A DNA stretch of 64,000 nt from JAMQKA01 sp043951865 (GTDB taxonomy: Bacteria; Bacteroidota; Rhodothermia; Balneolales; Balneolaceae): positions 1 to 64,000 of the forward strand of contig NZ_JBINJF010000023.1 of the NCBI RefSeq assembly GCF_043951865.1, written 5' to 3'. The notes under the pieces were generated by a model. It did no database searches and was not told the DNA's origin. It was given only the letters and a program-made list of their open reading frames with translations. Below are positions 63,850-64,000 of the stretch, in pieces (positions within the stretch are counted from its first letter, which is position 1; each line of letters starts with the position of its first letter). Both the position numbers and the translations under genes were made by a program.

Positions 63850-64000
63850 ATGAATTTAAATAGTTCGTCAATTTGTCTGATAATTATACTTGCATGCCTT
63901 GCGGGAGCCTGCACGCCTCTGGAAGAACAGCCCGCCCCCGAACACCCCAATGTGCTGTTCATCATTGCCGACGACTACGGCTACCATGATATGAGCAGTA
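63850..64000 (+). CDS. Sulfatase lipoprotein, partial (runs off right edge)
   Basis: The first 50 codons of a fourth sulfatase. A lipoprotein signal (LIIILACLAGAC) with cysteine at residue 21 is followed by HPNVLFIIADDYGYHDMSS, the S1 sulfatase N-terminal metal-site block with paired aspartates. The catalytic CxPSR motif would lie beyond the window. Unlike sulfatases 1-3 it is lipid-anchored. Confidence 0.82.
   Translation, partial: MNLNSSSICLIIILACLAGACTPLEEQPAPEHPNVLFIIADDYGYHDMSS

Overview
The window looks like a chromosome segment of a heterotrophic member of the Bacteroidota/Balneolota/Rhodothermota side of the FCB group. The reasons are a GWxTD-like protein, a DUF5683 protein after parAB, an ECF sigma factor with a FecR-type anti-sigma factor, and SusC/SusD outer-membrane proteins. 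Balneolota (Balneola/Fodinibius-like, marine or saline) is my best guess; no rRNA is present to prove it. I see no tRNA, rRNA, CRISPR array, insertion sequence or prophage.

Positions 1-25,083 are mostly ordinary core genes. In order they are mfd (minus), a GWxTD-like lipoprotein-size secreted protein, a minus-strand VWA/BatD/DUF58 cluster, a small winged-helix protein, alanine dehydrogenase, parA-parB-DUF5683, a LOG-family nucleotide hydrolase, a secreted TPR protein, transketolase, a SpoIIE-type phosphatase (minus), polA, a small unknown gene and guaB.

Positions about 25,670-64,000 form one long, all-plus-strand accessory locus that reads as a polysaccharide-utilisation locus for a sulfated, rhamnose-containing glycan. 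It starts with three exported sulfatases (a fourth runs off the right edge), then a zinc-type dehydrogenase, an SDR dehydrogenase and a TIM-barrel isomerase/epimerase. An ECF sigma factor, a DUF1080 (3-keto-glycoside hydrolase family) protein and a PVC-type haem-binding dehydrogenase follow. Next come two GH106-type alpha-L-rhamnosidases flanking a RhaT-like symporter and an arabinose/fucose-isomerase-like protein. FecR, SusC (with an STN signalling domain) and SusD follow. The right end carries genes typical of Planctomycetes/Verrucomicrobia: a PSCyt1-DUF1549-DUF1553 membrane cytochrome, DUF1501, an NHL-repeat protein and a second PVC-type haem dehydrogenase. A workable model is that sulfatases and rhamnosidases trim the glycan at the cell surface or in the periplasm, SusCD and RhaT import products, and the c-type cytochrome proteins oxidise sugars or accept electrons from that oxidation. 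The SusC-FecR-sigma chain would sense the glycan.

Three non-coding signals stand out. (1) A promoter-like pair of boxes, GAGTAGAT-N15-CTYTATAWAA, occurs with identical spacing upstream of the ECF sigma gene, the first GH106 gene and the FecR gene, and so may be the sigma factor's own regulon signature. (2) A family of ~120-bp intergenic palindromic elements has five recognisable copies plus one relative sharing only the termini, each just beyond a gene's stop codon. (3) Arrays with a 7-bp period sit directly against the start codons of two neighbouring genes and also form part of a 171-bp inverted structure before guaB.
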